Below are positions 40,783 through 50,206 of a DNA stretch of 64,000 bases, one piece after another; position 1 is the stretch's first letter; each line of letters begins with the position of its first letter. The position numbers were made by a program, and so were the translations under genes. Source of the DNA: Paratrimastix pyriformis (lineage: Eukaryota > Preaxostyla > Paratrimastigidae); contig JAPMOS010000025.1 in assembly GCA_027972325.1 (NCBI GenBank), positions 124,001-188,000 of the forward strand, read 5' to 3'. The notes below the pieces were generated by a model. That model was not told the DNA's origin and did no database searches. It worked only from the letters and a program-made list of their open reading frames with translations.

Positions 40783-43723
40783 ATGGGGAAGACACTCCCT
40801 CAGCCGTCACTCCTTGACGAGCTGAAGAGCCAAATGATACAGATCATTAAACAACACGGAGGGAAAATGGCATGGGTCTGGAACATGAGCCGCAGCATTG
40901 ACACATCTCTGTTGCTCCGTTGTCACAGTCTGCCTTCATTACCGCGATGCAGCCAACGAAAGCCTGGAGCCAATGGACAAAAACGCAGCATGGTCCACCG
41001 CACGGCACCTTTCGAGACCTCGCCGGACATTGGTTTTCAGTGTCTGCCGATAATCAGATCTCCTTTCCGCCGGAGGTTCCCGCTCCTACTGCGGCCCCGT
41101 TGGTGCGAGTGCCATCTGCGGCTTTTGCGGCCTATTCGACGGCCTACGCAGCAGTGAATATCACCCCAGCTACCATCACCGCGCCACCGGCCGCACCCAA
41201 ACGACCATGGAGTGTGGTGCCATCCCCACCCACACCACATCCCCGGCCTGCCCCTGTGCCATCCGCCAGCCACCCGGAGCCAACTCCTACGTTCTCCGCC
41301 ACGTGGGGTCCTCCGTCTGCTGCGGCCGGGGGGAGCGGCGGGATGCCGCTGGGGTCCATCACCAGCCAGCTGCTGCACAGCCTGGAGGCCATCCACCGGC
41401 TGGTCGGCCAGGGGGCCCCCTCGCAGACCCTCTGCTCAGACCTCGAGAAGCTCATCAAGTTGGCCACGGCCGCCGACTCCCAGGCCCGCCGACTGTCTGT
41501 TCGCCCGGACCTCACGGCCCCCGGTCCCTCACGGGTGTGGTGGGTGCGGGCGGCATTGGGTGGGGCAGGGCGACGCCTTCCCAGAGCGCCCTCACGGCCA
41601 GCGGGGCCGTGGAGTTCCTGTGCTTCGACCGGACGACGCGCACCCTGTCGACGTCCAACGCCCCCACCGCTGATTGCCTCCTGAAGATGGTCGACCCCCG
41701 CCTGCCCCCCTCCGCCTCTGCCCCCTCCGCCTCTGCCCCCTCCGCCTCTGCCCCTCCGCCTCTGCCCCTCCGCCTCTGCCCCTCCGCCTCTGCCCCTCCG
41801 CCTCTGCCCCCTCCGCCTCTGCCCCCTCCGCCTCTGCCCCCTCCGCCTCTGCCCCCTCCGCCTCTGCCCCCTCCGCCTCTGCCCCCTTTGCCCCCTCCGC
41901 CCCCCAGCCCACAGCTGAGACTCTGAGGCCATTTCCTGACGATCCCTCGACGGTGGGCGGGTGGGTTGTGTGGGCCGCAGCCCCCCGAGTCGTTGCAGGA
42001 CGCCGACCTGACCTCCTTCATGCGGCTCTTCGTGGGCCCCCTGGCGGCCCACCTGCAGAAGGAGCAGGAGCGCATCCACCGGTGCCAGGACCACATCCTC
42101 GACGTGGTCGTGGACAAGGGCCAGCTTCCCCTGGTCCGCCTCGGCCTCTCCTCGGGCCCGGCGAGGTGTGCCGTGGGGATGCGCAGATGTCTGGCGGTAT
42201 GCGGCGGTATGTGGTGTCGGCCTGTGTCAGCCCTGGCGCTGATCGGGCCCCCTGGGACATGCGGCGGCGTGACGGCCGTGCAGGTGCGACTTCTGAGCGG
42301 CGGCAAGGTGCAGCTGGGCACCTTCGGGGTGTGCTCCGACCGGTTCATCGAGGACTCCCTCCTTCAGTCTGTCCCCCACACGACGGCCCACCCGACGGGG
42401 CTCTCCTGCCGCTCGGCCTGTCTCCCGGTCCCACTTCGATCACCATCGAATGGGCCGCGCCACTTTCTGTCCTCCCCCCGGGCAGCCTGGATGGCCTGCG
42501 GTGCCGCTTCCGGGCTGACAACCGCGCGGGCCTCGACCAGACCCTCCACCGGATCAGCGCCATCCGGGGCCAGGACTCCATCCTGGGGCTCTCGCTGCGC
42601 TTCGGCCGGTCGCGGCCCGGCTGCGCGACCCCCCTGATGGACCTCGTCATGCGCGTCGGTCGGTCCCCCCGGAGCCCCGCGTCCGCCTGCCTCTGCCCCC
42701 GCTCCCCCCAGCCGGTCACCCACCTCACACGACTGGGGGCGTGTCTGTGTCTGCTGGCAGGCCCCAAGGCCCGCGAGACCCCCGAGGCCGTCGACCCCTC
42801 GGCGGCCGTGCCCGCGCGGGGCAGCCCCGGGTCGCTGCTGCTGCTGGGCCCGCCCGGGGTGGGCAAGACCACCCTGCTGCGGGACATCACCCACGCCCTG
42901 GCCACCGACCTGCGGCGCGACGTGGTCGTTGTCGACACATCAGGCGAGATCGGCGGTCCGTCCCTGCCGCCACCCCTCCGCATGTCGTGTGCTTGTTGGT
43001 GTCGACACACCCGCTGAGATCGGCCGCGGCCCGCCCTGGCTGCCTCCCATCCGGCCGTCCTGTGTGCGCCATCGGCCGCGTCGGCTCCCCAACGGATCCC
43101 GCTTTGGCTTTGGCTTTTGGCTTTGGCGTGGGTGGTCGGGCGCGGCAGGCGGGGGCGACATCAGCCACCCCTGCATCGGCGCGGCCCGTCGGCTGCCCGT
43201 CCTGGAGCGGTCCAAGCAGCACGAGGTGCTCCTGGAGGCCCTCCAGAACCACACGCCCCACGTCTGCTGCCCCCCCTGCCTGGGCCCCATCAGGCGCGTC
43301 TTGCCCGCCGCGATCGGCGCTCAGAGCGTCTTTCCCTTTGGCTCGCGCGGGGGGCTGGCGGCATGGGTGGGGTGACGTCCGTCCAGGTGATTGTCATCGA
43401 CGAGATTTCCAGCCCCGCCGAGGTCGACGCGGCCCGCACCATCGCCCAGCGGGGCGTCATGATGGTGGCCACGGCCCACGGGACCACCCTGCACGACCTC
43501 ATGCGCAACCGCGAGCTGACACCCCTCCTCGGCGGCATCGCACCCACCACTCTGGGCGACATGGCAGCCCGGGAGCGCTCCAGGCACTCGGGTGGGGGCG
43601 GCGCAGAGTCTGTGTGCCTCTCATCGCACCCACACGCCGGCATGCACCACCACCACCACCACCACCACCACCACCACCACCACCACCACCACCACCACCA
43701 CCACCACCACCACCACCACCACC

Positions 43724-43775
<52 letters not shown>

Positions 43776-44580
43776 AGATTCCCCCCCCCGCCGCCGCCAC
43801 CGCCCTCTGCCCCCACTCTGCTGGCCCGTGCAGCTTCCGGAAGACCGTCCTGGAGCGGCAGGGGGCGCCCACCTTCGACATGGTGGTGGAGATCCGCAGC
43901 CGCACCCACTGGGTGGTCTACGAGCGGGTCGGTCGGAAGGTCGACGAGATGCTCGCCCACAAGAGCCACATCATGCTGCAGCACCGCTGGCTGGAGGAGG
44001 TCCCGCCCGACTCGCCCTTCAGGTCCGCAGGAGGAGGACGGGGGCTTCCCCCCGCCGCTGGTCGCTGCTGACACCCTTCGACCGCGGATGGATGCGTGGA
44101 TGGATGGATGGATGCTGTGGTGGTAGCGGTCTGGCGGCCGCCACGGCTCCGACCCAGGCCCAGGAAATCCCGGAGTGCTTCAGGGATCTGTACATCCCCG
44201 GCGAGGGCGAGCCCGAGACCCTGGAAGAGGCCTTGGCCGGGACGGCCGGGGACCCCGAGGACCCATTCGGGGACGAGGACGAGGAGGTTGCCGAGGGGGA
44301 GGACTACTTCGGATCGTCGGATGAAGAGGAAGACGCAACCCCTCCCACGGATGAGGCACCCCCAACAACGCCATCATCCCCGACCACCCCCGATGATGGG
44401 ACCAAGGCCCCAGCATCATGCGCACCGCCAAGTGTCGCCCCGACCGCACGATCGCAGACTGTTGAGCGCGAACCCGCCGCCGCCGTTGCCACCGCAACCT
44501 CCCCACAAAATGTCGGGAAATGCTTCATCATGCGAATTCAAATGCGCGAAGATGACTACCATGAGGACGAACATGATTGA
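40783..44580 (+). CDS. LOTUS-like domain fused to a Ycf45/SpoIIIAA-type AAA ATPase
   Basis: Exon 1 (ATG 40783) and exon 2 join across a GTCTGG intron to give LLDELKSQMIQIIKQHGGKM, then WSAFITAMQ, then GTFRDLAGHWFSV. This resembles an OST-HTH/LOTUS RNA-binding fold. A Pro-rich linker follows. The ATPase then shows Walker A LLLGPPGVGKTTLLRDITHA (about 42841-42900), VVVDTSGEIGG, ISHPCIGAARRLPVLERSKQ, Walker B VIVIDEISSPAEVDAARTIA (about 43391), GVMMVATAHGTTLHDLMRN, LLGGIAPTTLGD, and, after an intron full of CAC/CAT repeats, FRKTVLERQGAPTFDMVVE. This block order is that of the plastid/cyanobacterial Ycf45 family and its plant nuclear relatives (related to SpoIIIAA). The C-terminus is acidic (EDEEVAEGEDYFGSSDEEED). 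The stop lies 93 bases before the next ATG. The substrate is unknown; nucleic acid is likely by analogy. Confidence 0.75.
41697..41895. repeat. GCCTCTGCCCC(C)TCC minisatellite
   Basis: About 14 copies of a 12-15 base unit in an intron of the LOTUS/ATPase gene. The unit-length variation breaks any reading frame, which argues against it being coding. Confidence 0.8.
43644..43775. repeat. CAC array running into a CAT array
   Basis: About 32 CAC then about 12 CAT trinucleotides, in phase. They sit between the ATPase exon ending near 43585 and the exon starting near 43830. Read in frame this would be polyhistidine, but family alignment puts it in an intron. Confidence 0.9.
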
Positions 44581-44673
44581 GATCCTGTTTCCCTTTTTTG
44601 ACCGCCCCAATCTTCGGGTCACCGCAAGGGAGGAGGAGGTCCAACGAAATCTGAGGAAAAGCGCCCCCGGTTG

Positions 44674-47600
44674 ATGATGATGCGTTGGGCTCTTCTCTTC
44701 GTTGCGGTTGCGCTTGCCTCCCCGAATCCTGATAATGCCAAGTGCTGGGAGCAATGCCCAGACCTTGGTTACCCTGCCATTCCCGCTTGCGGCAACGATG
44801 GGAAGGACCATAACCTTCCGTATAACTTCTGGAATTGCATGATCTACTGTGAAGGAATTGCCCCACGCTACCCTGGCACGTGCAAGTGCCCCAACCAGTG
44901 CTCTTCTCATGGTATTTGCAGCAGCGATGGTTGCACTTGCCAACCTGGCTGGAAGGGTGCTGATTGCTCAATCGTTACGTGCCCCAACGCCTGCTCGGGC
45001 CATGGCAAGTGCGACGCGCGCTCCAATGGCGACTTCTGCAAGTGCGCACCGGGATTTACAGGTTCTGACTGTTCTGCTCCCGTGGTTCCGTTGGAGCCTC
45101 TCCAATATGTCTGTTGTTCCTCCCCAAATATTGGTCGTCAGCCCCCATTCACTCGCCCACAGACCGTCAACGACCCTGCCTATTGGACGGGCAAGGACCA
45201 GTATGGGGACGACCACCCGCTGCTGAACCGGACGGAGATGGCGACCATCAAGATCACCGTCGCCGAGGAGGATCTGGCCATGCTGCTCCAGCCCGAGAAC
45301 GCCTTCAACCAGTCCTACGTCCGGGCCAAGTGCGTCCTGGAGAACAACAACATCCACTTCTCGATCGACGATGCCGGGTCTGACCACCACCCGCCGCCAT
45401 TCCCCGACTGGCCACCCCCAGCCGGCTCATTTCGCTTCTTCGTGTGCCTCGGCTCGCTGCCTCTCCCCCCCGCCCCTCCGACCTGCCAGGTTCCGGCTGC
45501 ACGGGTTCTCGACCCGGCTGAGCTCGAAGAAGTCCTGGGCGCTGTCCTTCGACAAGTTCAACAAGGGCCGGCTGCTGTACGGCCTGACGGGGCTCAAGCT
45601 CAACGGCGAGCGGACCGACCCCACCGTCACCCGCGAGGTCATGGCCCTGGACGTCTACCGGGCCATGAGCATCCCCACCCCACGCGTCAGCTACGCCGAG
45701 GTCGGCTTCCCACACCACACCACAACCCGCTCCACCACCCTTCCCGCGCGTGCGCCTGTCACCACAACCCGCCACTGGGCGTCGGGGGCCCCATCCTCTG
45801 CACGATCGCCTTGATCCAACCATCCCCACCACCACCCGCTGCCCTCACCCCGGTGCCCGTGCAGGTCTGGGTGAACAGCGTCTACCACGGGCTGTACCTG
45901 ATGATGGAGGACGTGGACGAGGTCTTCCTGGCCGGCCACATGGGCTCCACCTCGGGCCAGCTGTACAAGTGCCGCAGCGGGGCATCGCTCGACTTCCGCG
46001 GCACCGACCCCCGTCCGCGGCTGGGGACAAGACAGGGGGGGGGGGGGGGGGGGGGGGGGAAGGAGGAAGGGGGGGAACCCAGCTCATCACCATCGGGTGG
46101 GTGAATGGCGCCGGGGGGTGGCAGAGGACTATGAGGGCCAGACCTCGTACTACCTCAACCAGACCTGGCACCTGTACGAGCTGGACTCCAAGCCCCAGAA
46201 GGGCGATTACGCCGACGTGGCCAAGCTTGCCACCGCGGTCTGTTTTTTCTTCCGATTTTTTTTTTTCGCGTCCCATAACTTTCCCGAGTGTTGGCGGGGA
46301 TCAAAAGGGCGCGGGTTTTCTGTGGTTTCTCATTCGATTCACAGATCGAAAAAATCACTCGCCTTTTACTAGTGATTTCCGTGTGAATCGAACCAAGTGT
46401 TACAAATTGCATTTGGTTCGGATTTTTGGAATGGGGTAACCGCAAGGTGGCCCTCTTGGCATTCGATGTTCCTTAATGATATCAATTTTGGCCCTCGTAC
46501 TCGACCAGGCAAGGGAGGATCTCACTCGGTGTTCGGTGAATTCCGGGGGGACGCAGTGCCGCTTCCTCTGACCGTCTGGCCTCTGTGGCGCCTCGTCTTC
46601 TCTCCTCTTGTGCCCCGCAGATCAACGCCAGCACGCCGGCGGTGTTCATCGAGCAGGTCGACGGGCTCTTCGGGATGGACGGCTTCGTCCGGTCGATGGT
46701 GCTCGAGGTCGCCCTCGCCCAGGTCGACGCCTACGGTCCGCCCCACCCGCGGCCTCGCCCCCATCCTGACCGCCCGCCCTCGCCCACCTCCCACCCCGCA
46801 GCCTACAATGGCAACAACTTCCGGCTGTACCATCACACGGACGGCAAGGTCTACTGGCTGCCCTTCGACTTCGACGTCAGGTCGGTCTCACCCCCCGCCC
46901 GCCTCCCGCCCTCCATGCGCACACGCACGTACACCACAGCCTGTACCGAGCGGCCTTCATGTTTTCCTGACACGTGCATGTTGGCCGACCCATCTGCCCG
47001 TCCGCAGCCAGGGCAGCTGCGTGGAGTTCCCCCCGGGCGACCCCTGGACGCGCGACTGGGCCCACCAGAACGTCTATAGGTCTGCCCAAGTCGGGTGCCC
47101 CCAGCCACCCCAGCCCTTGGTCGTGGCCACCACCAGCCCGGTCATATGCTCCAACCCCTGATCATCGCGACCAACCCTTGATCGGGATCATGGGTGATGG
47201 TGGGGCTGGTGGGAGCAGCTGGGGCTACTTCTCGGACCAGTCCATCTGCGGGGGCCACCGGCCCCTGATGACCCGCATGCTCGAGACGCCCGTCTTCCGC
47301 CAGAAGTTCAACGCCTACTTCCACAAGGTCTGCACCCCCCCCCCCCCCCCCCAATCAACCCCGACCGCTCCAAGACCCACCGCCCCGGCCCCGCTGTTTG
47401 CCCATTACAAGCCTGTTCCGTCGTCTCACGATGGTGCGGGGGGGGCATGGCGATGGATTTGTAGCTGCTGTCGACCACCCTCAGCATCCGCCCCGACCTG
47501 ATGCCCCGCCAGTGCGCCCCCGCGGGCGTCACCGACTACGACTCGTCGCCCCTCTACCAGCGCATGTCCGCCCACGGCCGCCTCCCATGGCCCCCCCGCT

Positions 47601-47854
47601 CATCACCACCGTCTCGCTCCCTCCTTTTGCTGCCCAGGTTCGCCACCAAGGCGCTGATCTCGGGGGCTCATGCCCGGGACCAGTTCCTGCTGCTGGACAA
47701 CAATTGGACCCAGGCCGACTTCGAGCAGGGCTTCTGCAACCCCACCGTCCACACGGTCCCCGCAACGGGCGCCAAGGATACCCTCGTCCGCTGGGGTCTG
47801 GTCACGTACTACCGCGAGCGCATCGCTTCGGCTCGTACTCAACTGGAGCCCTAG
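44674..47854 (+). CDS. Secreted EGF-repeat protein with CotH-kinase domain
   Basis: The ATG at 44674 begins a signal peptide (MMMRWALLFVAVALASP). Two EGF-like repeats follow: CPNQCSSHGICSSDGC with TCQPGWKGADC, and CPNACSGHGKCDARS with CKCAPGFTGSDC. The CotH domain then follows across about nine introns: EMATIKITVAEEDLAMLLQP; FRLHGFSTRLSSKKSWALSF; LKLNGERTDPTVTREVMALD; VWVNSVYHGLYLMMEDVDEV; GQLYKCRSG; VFIEQVDGLFGMDGFVRSMV; NNFRLYHHTDGKVYWLPFDF with the Asp pair; and a C-terminal half ending SARTQLEP. CotH is an atypical protein kinase fold first known from Bacillus spore coat and later from invasion proteins of Mucorales fungi; catalytic activity here is inferred. Likely secreted or cell-surface. 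One intron (46238-46620) is unusually AT-rich. Confidence 0.88.
46035..46059. repeat. G homopolymer in a CotH-gene intron
   Basis: About 23 G on the sense strand, in a short intron after the exon ending with a Phe-Arg-Gly segment. Confidence 0.8.
46335..46424. ncRNA. Cluster of inverted repeats in an AT-rich intron (possible structured RNA or decayed element)
   Basis: Three sets of complementary arms lie within 90 bases: CGATTCAC (46335-46342) with GTGAATCG (46383-46390); nested inside it AAATCACT (46352-46359) with AGTGATTT (46371-46378); and CGAACCAA (46389-46396) with TTGGTTCG (46413-46420). They would fold into a two-hairpin or cruciform structure. I see no tRNA consensus or clear C/D or H/ACA boxes, so identity is open: an intronic snoRNA, a small inverted-repeat transposon remnant, or chance. 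Confidence 0.3.
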
Positions 47855-48197
47855 AGGAACAACCCGATGATGCAATTGATTCCCCGTTTCGGATCACCTT
47901 GCCTTTGGTGAGGGTTCGATAGTTTATATTTTGTTTCGGAATAATAATAACTTCGAGGAGCAACCGCCGTCGGGTCATCTTTGGGGGTCCATAGTCATCT
48001 TCGCTCGAAACCCGGAATCTTCACAAACAAGTGATTGTTGTTGTCACCCTCGTGTTTTTGGGTGGACAAGTTCCAGACAGCCGATTCCTTCACAAAAATT
48101 CACGGATCTTCCACAAGTGGAAGACCGTAAAAGCAGGGCCAACCTCGCAAGCCCTGGGGGAATAGCCTTTTACGCGCCATAGCCAACCATACGAAAG
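47855..48197. other. Spacer upstream of eIF5A
   Basis: 343 AT-rich bases between the CotH stop and the eIF5A start. It presumably holds the eIF5A promoter. There is an A/T-rich stretch near 47918-47950 (tagtttatattttg) but no convincing TATA placement. No ORF resembles a known protein. Confidence 0.4.
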
Positions 48198-48735
48198 ATG
48201 GAAGACGACGACAACCAGGAGTTCGATTCCGGCTCGGCCGATTCCAGCAACACCACCCCCATCGCTGCCAATGAGGCTTGCAAGAAGGGTCTCTACATGG
48301 CCATGAAGGGTCTGCTTTTTCCTTCTTTCTCGAGCTATTGAGCTCAACATCGCTCCTCTAGGTCGCCCCGTTAAGATCGTCGATATCTCCACCTCGAAGA
48401 CCGGCAAGCACGGTCACGCCAAGATGCACATCACTGCCATTGATATCTTCAACGGCAAGAAGTATGAGGAGCTCGTCCCCACTTCTCACAACGTTCCTGT
48501 TCCCATTGTCGAGCGTAACGATTACACCCTCGTTACCATTGGCGACGATGGTTTCCTCACTCTCATGTCTGCCGACAACGAGACCCGCGAGGACCTCAAG
48601 CTCCCTGAGGGCGAACTTGCGGACCAGATCCGCTCGTCCTACGATGAGGCCAACCGCTCTGGCAAGCAGGTTTCCCTGACCGTCTACAAGGCCATGGGTA
48701 TCGAGCAGGTTATGCAGCAGAAGATTATTGACTAA
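48198..48735 (+). CDS. EIF5A: Translation initiation factor eIF5A
   Basis: Elongation and termination factor that needs hypusine modification. Exon 1 is 48198-48309, the intron 48310-48361 (52 bases, GTCTGC...TAG), exon 2 48362-48735; spliced length is 161 residues plus stop. After an acidic N-terminus (MEDDDNQEFDSGSADSS) come GRPVKIVDISTSKTGKHGHA, with Lys53 as the expected hypusine site, then DIFNGKKYEELVPTSHN, VERNDYTLVTI and the OB-fold C-terminal domain ending EQVMQQKIID. Codon choice is less GC-biased than in the neighbours, as expected for a highly expressed small gene in an AT-richer island. Its single intron is an unambiguous example of the unusual donor sequence of this genome. Confidence 0.97.
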
Positions 48736-48946
48736 ACCGACAGTCGCGACCCTCTCGGGTTGTATACTTTCGCTGGGGTCGGCTGAGTGGAGGCGACTCG
48801 TTAATAGTGCCGTTTCCATTCATTCGTCCTCTGAGTCTTTTTTTCCTCTTGCTGTGGCTTTGCCGATTCAACATCGTTGGTCGTCTCTTCCCATTCGTTC
48901 TCGAATTGACACTGGGAGGCTGGAATCTTGAAATGAGCGAGTTAAA
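48736..48946. other. Convergent spacer, eIF5A / CFAP70
   Basis: About 210 AT-rich bases containing both 3' ends. Nothing else is recognisable. Confidence 0.4.
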
Positions 48947-50170
48947 TTACATCGAAGAATGAGTCTGCTCCTCTTCGGCTGCCTGCTCGCACTGGTGAGC
49001 ATCCTCTGCGTAGCCCAGCTTCGCATAAGCATCCGCAAGTTGCCGGAAGATGTGAATTCGCTCGGATGGCTCCGTGACCGTTGTGCCCTCCTGTAACACA
49101 AGGTGAGATCACTACTGGGGAAAACGCCACCACCGACCGCGTCCTTGCTCTCCTCGGGGTCGATGGCCCGCCTGTAGTGGTGGACGGCCTGCTCGTAATC
49201 GGCCCGCCCATGGAAGACGTCCCCCAGCAACCTGTACACACGGCCCAGGGCTGACCCGGCCGCGCTCAGGTTGCCTCCCGTAATCCTGCGCGGCCCCAAG
49301 GATAGGAGTGAGGGGAGGGGGGGAGGGGGGAGGGGAAGGGGAAGGGGAAGGGGAAGGGGAAGGGGAAGGGGGAAGGGGAAGGGGAAGGGGAAGGGGAAGG
49401 GGAAGGGGAAGGGGAAGGGAGGGGAGGGGGGAGGGAAGGGGAAGGGAAGGGGAAGGGAAGGGGAAGGGGAAGGGGAGGAGTGGCGGTGCGGGGAGGAGGA
49501 GACGGACGAAGTGTATACGGCCAGGGCCCGCCGGCAGGCCTTCTCGGCCGCAAAGAATTTCTGCTGCTCAATGTAGTGCGTGGCGATCTCGCTGTCCCCA
49601 CCAGCAGCCGGTTCCCACACGGTGATGAGGTCGCAGGAGGAGGGAGACGGGGGGGGGGGGGGGGGGGGATGCAGACAGGAGCAGGTCGGGGTTGCTGAGG
49701 TCGAGGCGGAGGGCCTCCCCGAAGCTGCGGTCGGCGAGGCTCTCGCGCTCCATCATCTGGCCCAGCACGCACAGGTAGCCCCACACCTCGGGGTTGTAGG
49801 GGTGCACAATGTTGGCCTCCTGCAGAAAGAAAAGGGGAGAGAAGATCCCCGGGGTGGGGGAGGTCATGAGCCCAGGGTCATAGCCACACAGCCGAACGAC
49901 CGCCCGAGGGTTGGAAGCAAGCGGACCGCGAGGGCCCGCTCGGCGTCGGCGTACTCGCCCAGCCGCATGCAGGCCACCCCCAACCCCAGCCAGCCCGAGG
50001 AGGTCGGGGGCCGCAGCTGGGTGGCCCGCAGGAAGGCGTCCTTGGCCGGCCCGTACTGCTGGGCCGTCAGGTGCAGGTAGCCCAGTCGCAGGAAGAGGTT
50101 TGTGTCCGGAGTCGCTGTCAGGAGGGGGGCGGCGAGGGAGGGGCGCAAACAGTCAGCGATCGTGGTGACG

Positions 50171-50206
<36 letters not shown>

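Noticed and set aside
41512-42348. A minus-strand Gly/Ala/Glu-repeat frame of 278 codons
   Set aside because: Antisense image of the GCCTCTGCC minisatellite and of ATPase exons; no family match.
43592-43830. Polyhistidine stretch as protein
   Set aside because: Alignment of the ATPase blocks on both sides skips it, and the adjoining frame does not continue into the next conserved block.
46380-46430. A tRNA T-loop-like string (GGTTCGATTC) on the minus strand
   Set aside because: No matching acceptor, D or anticodon stems are found around it.
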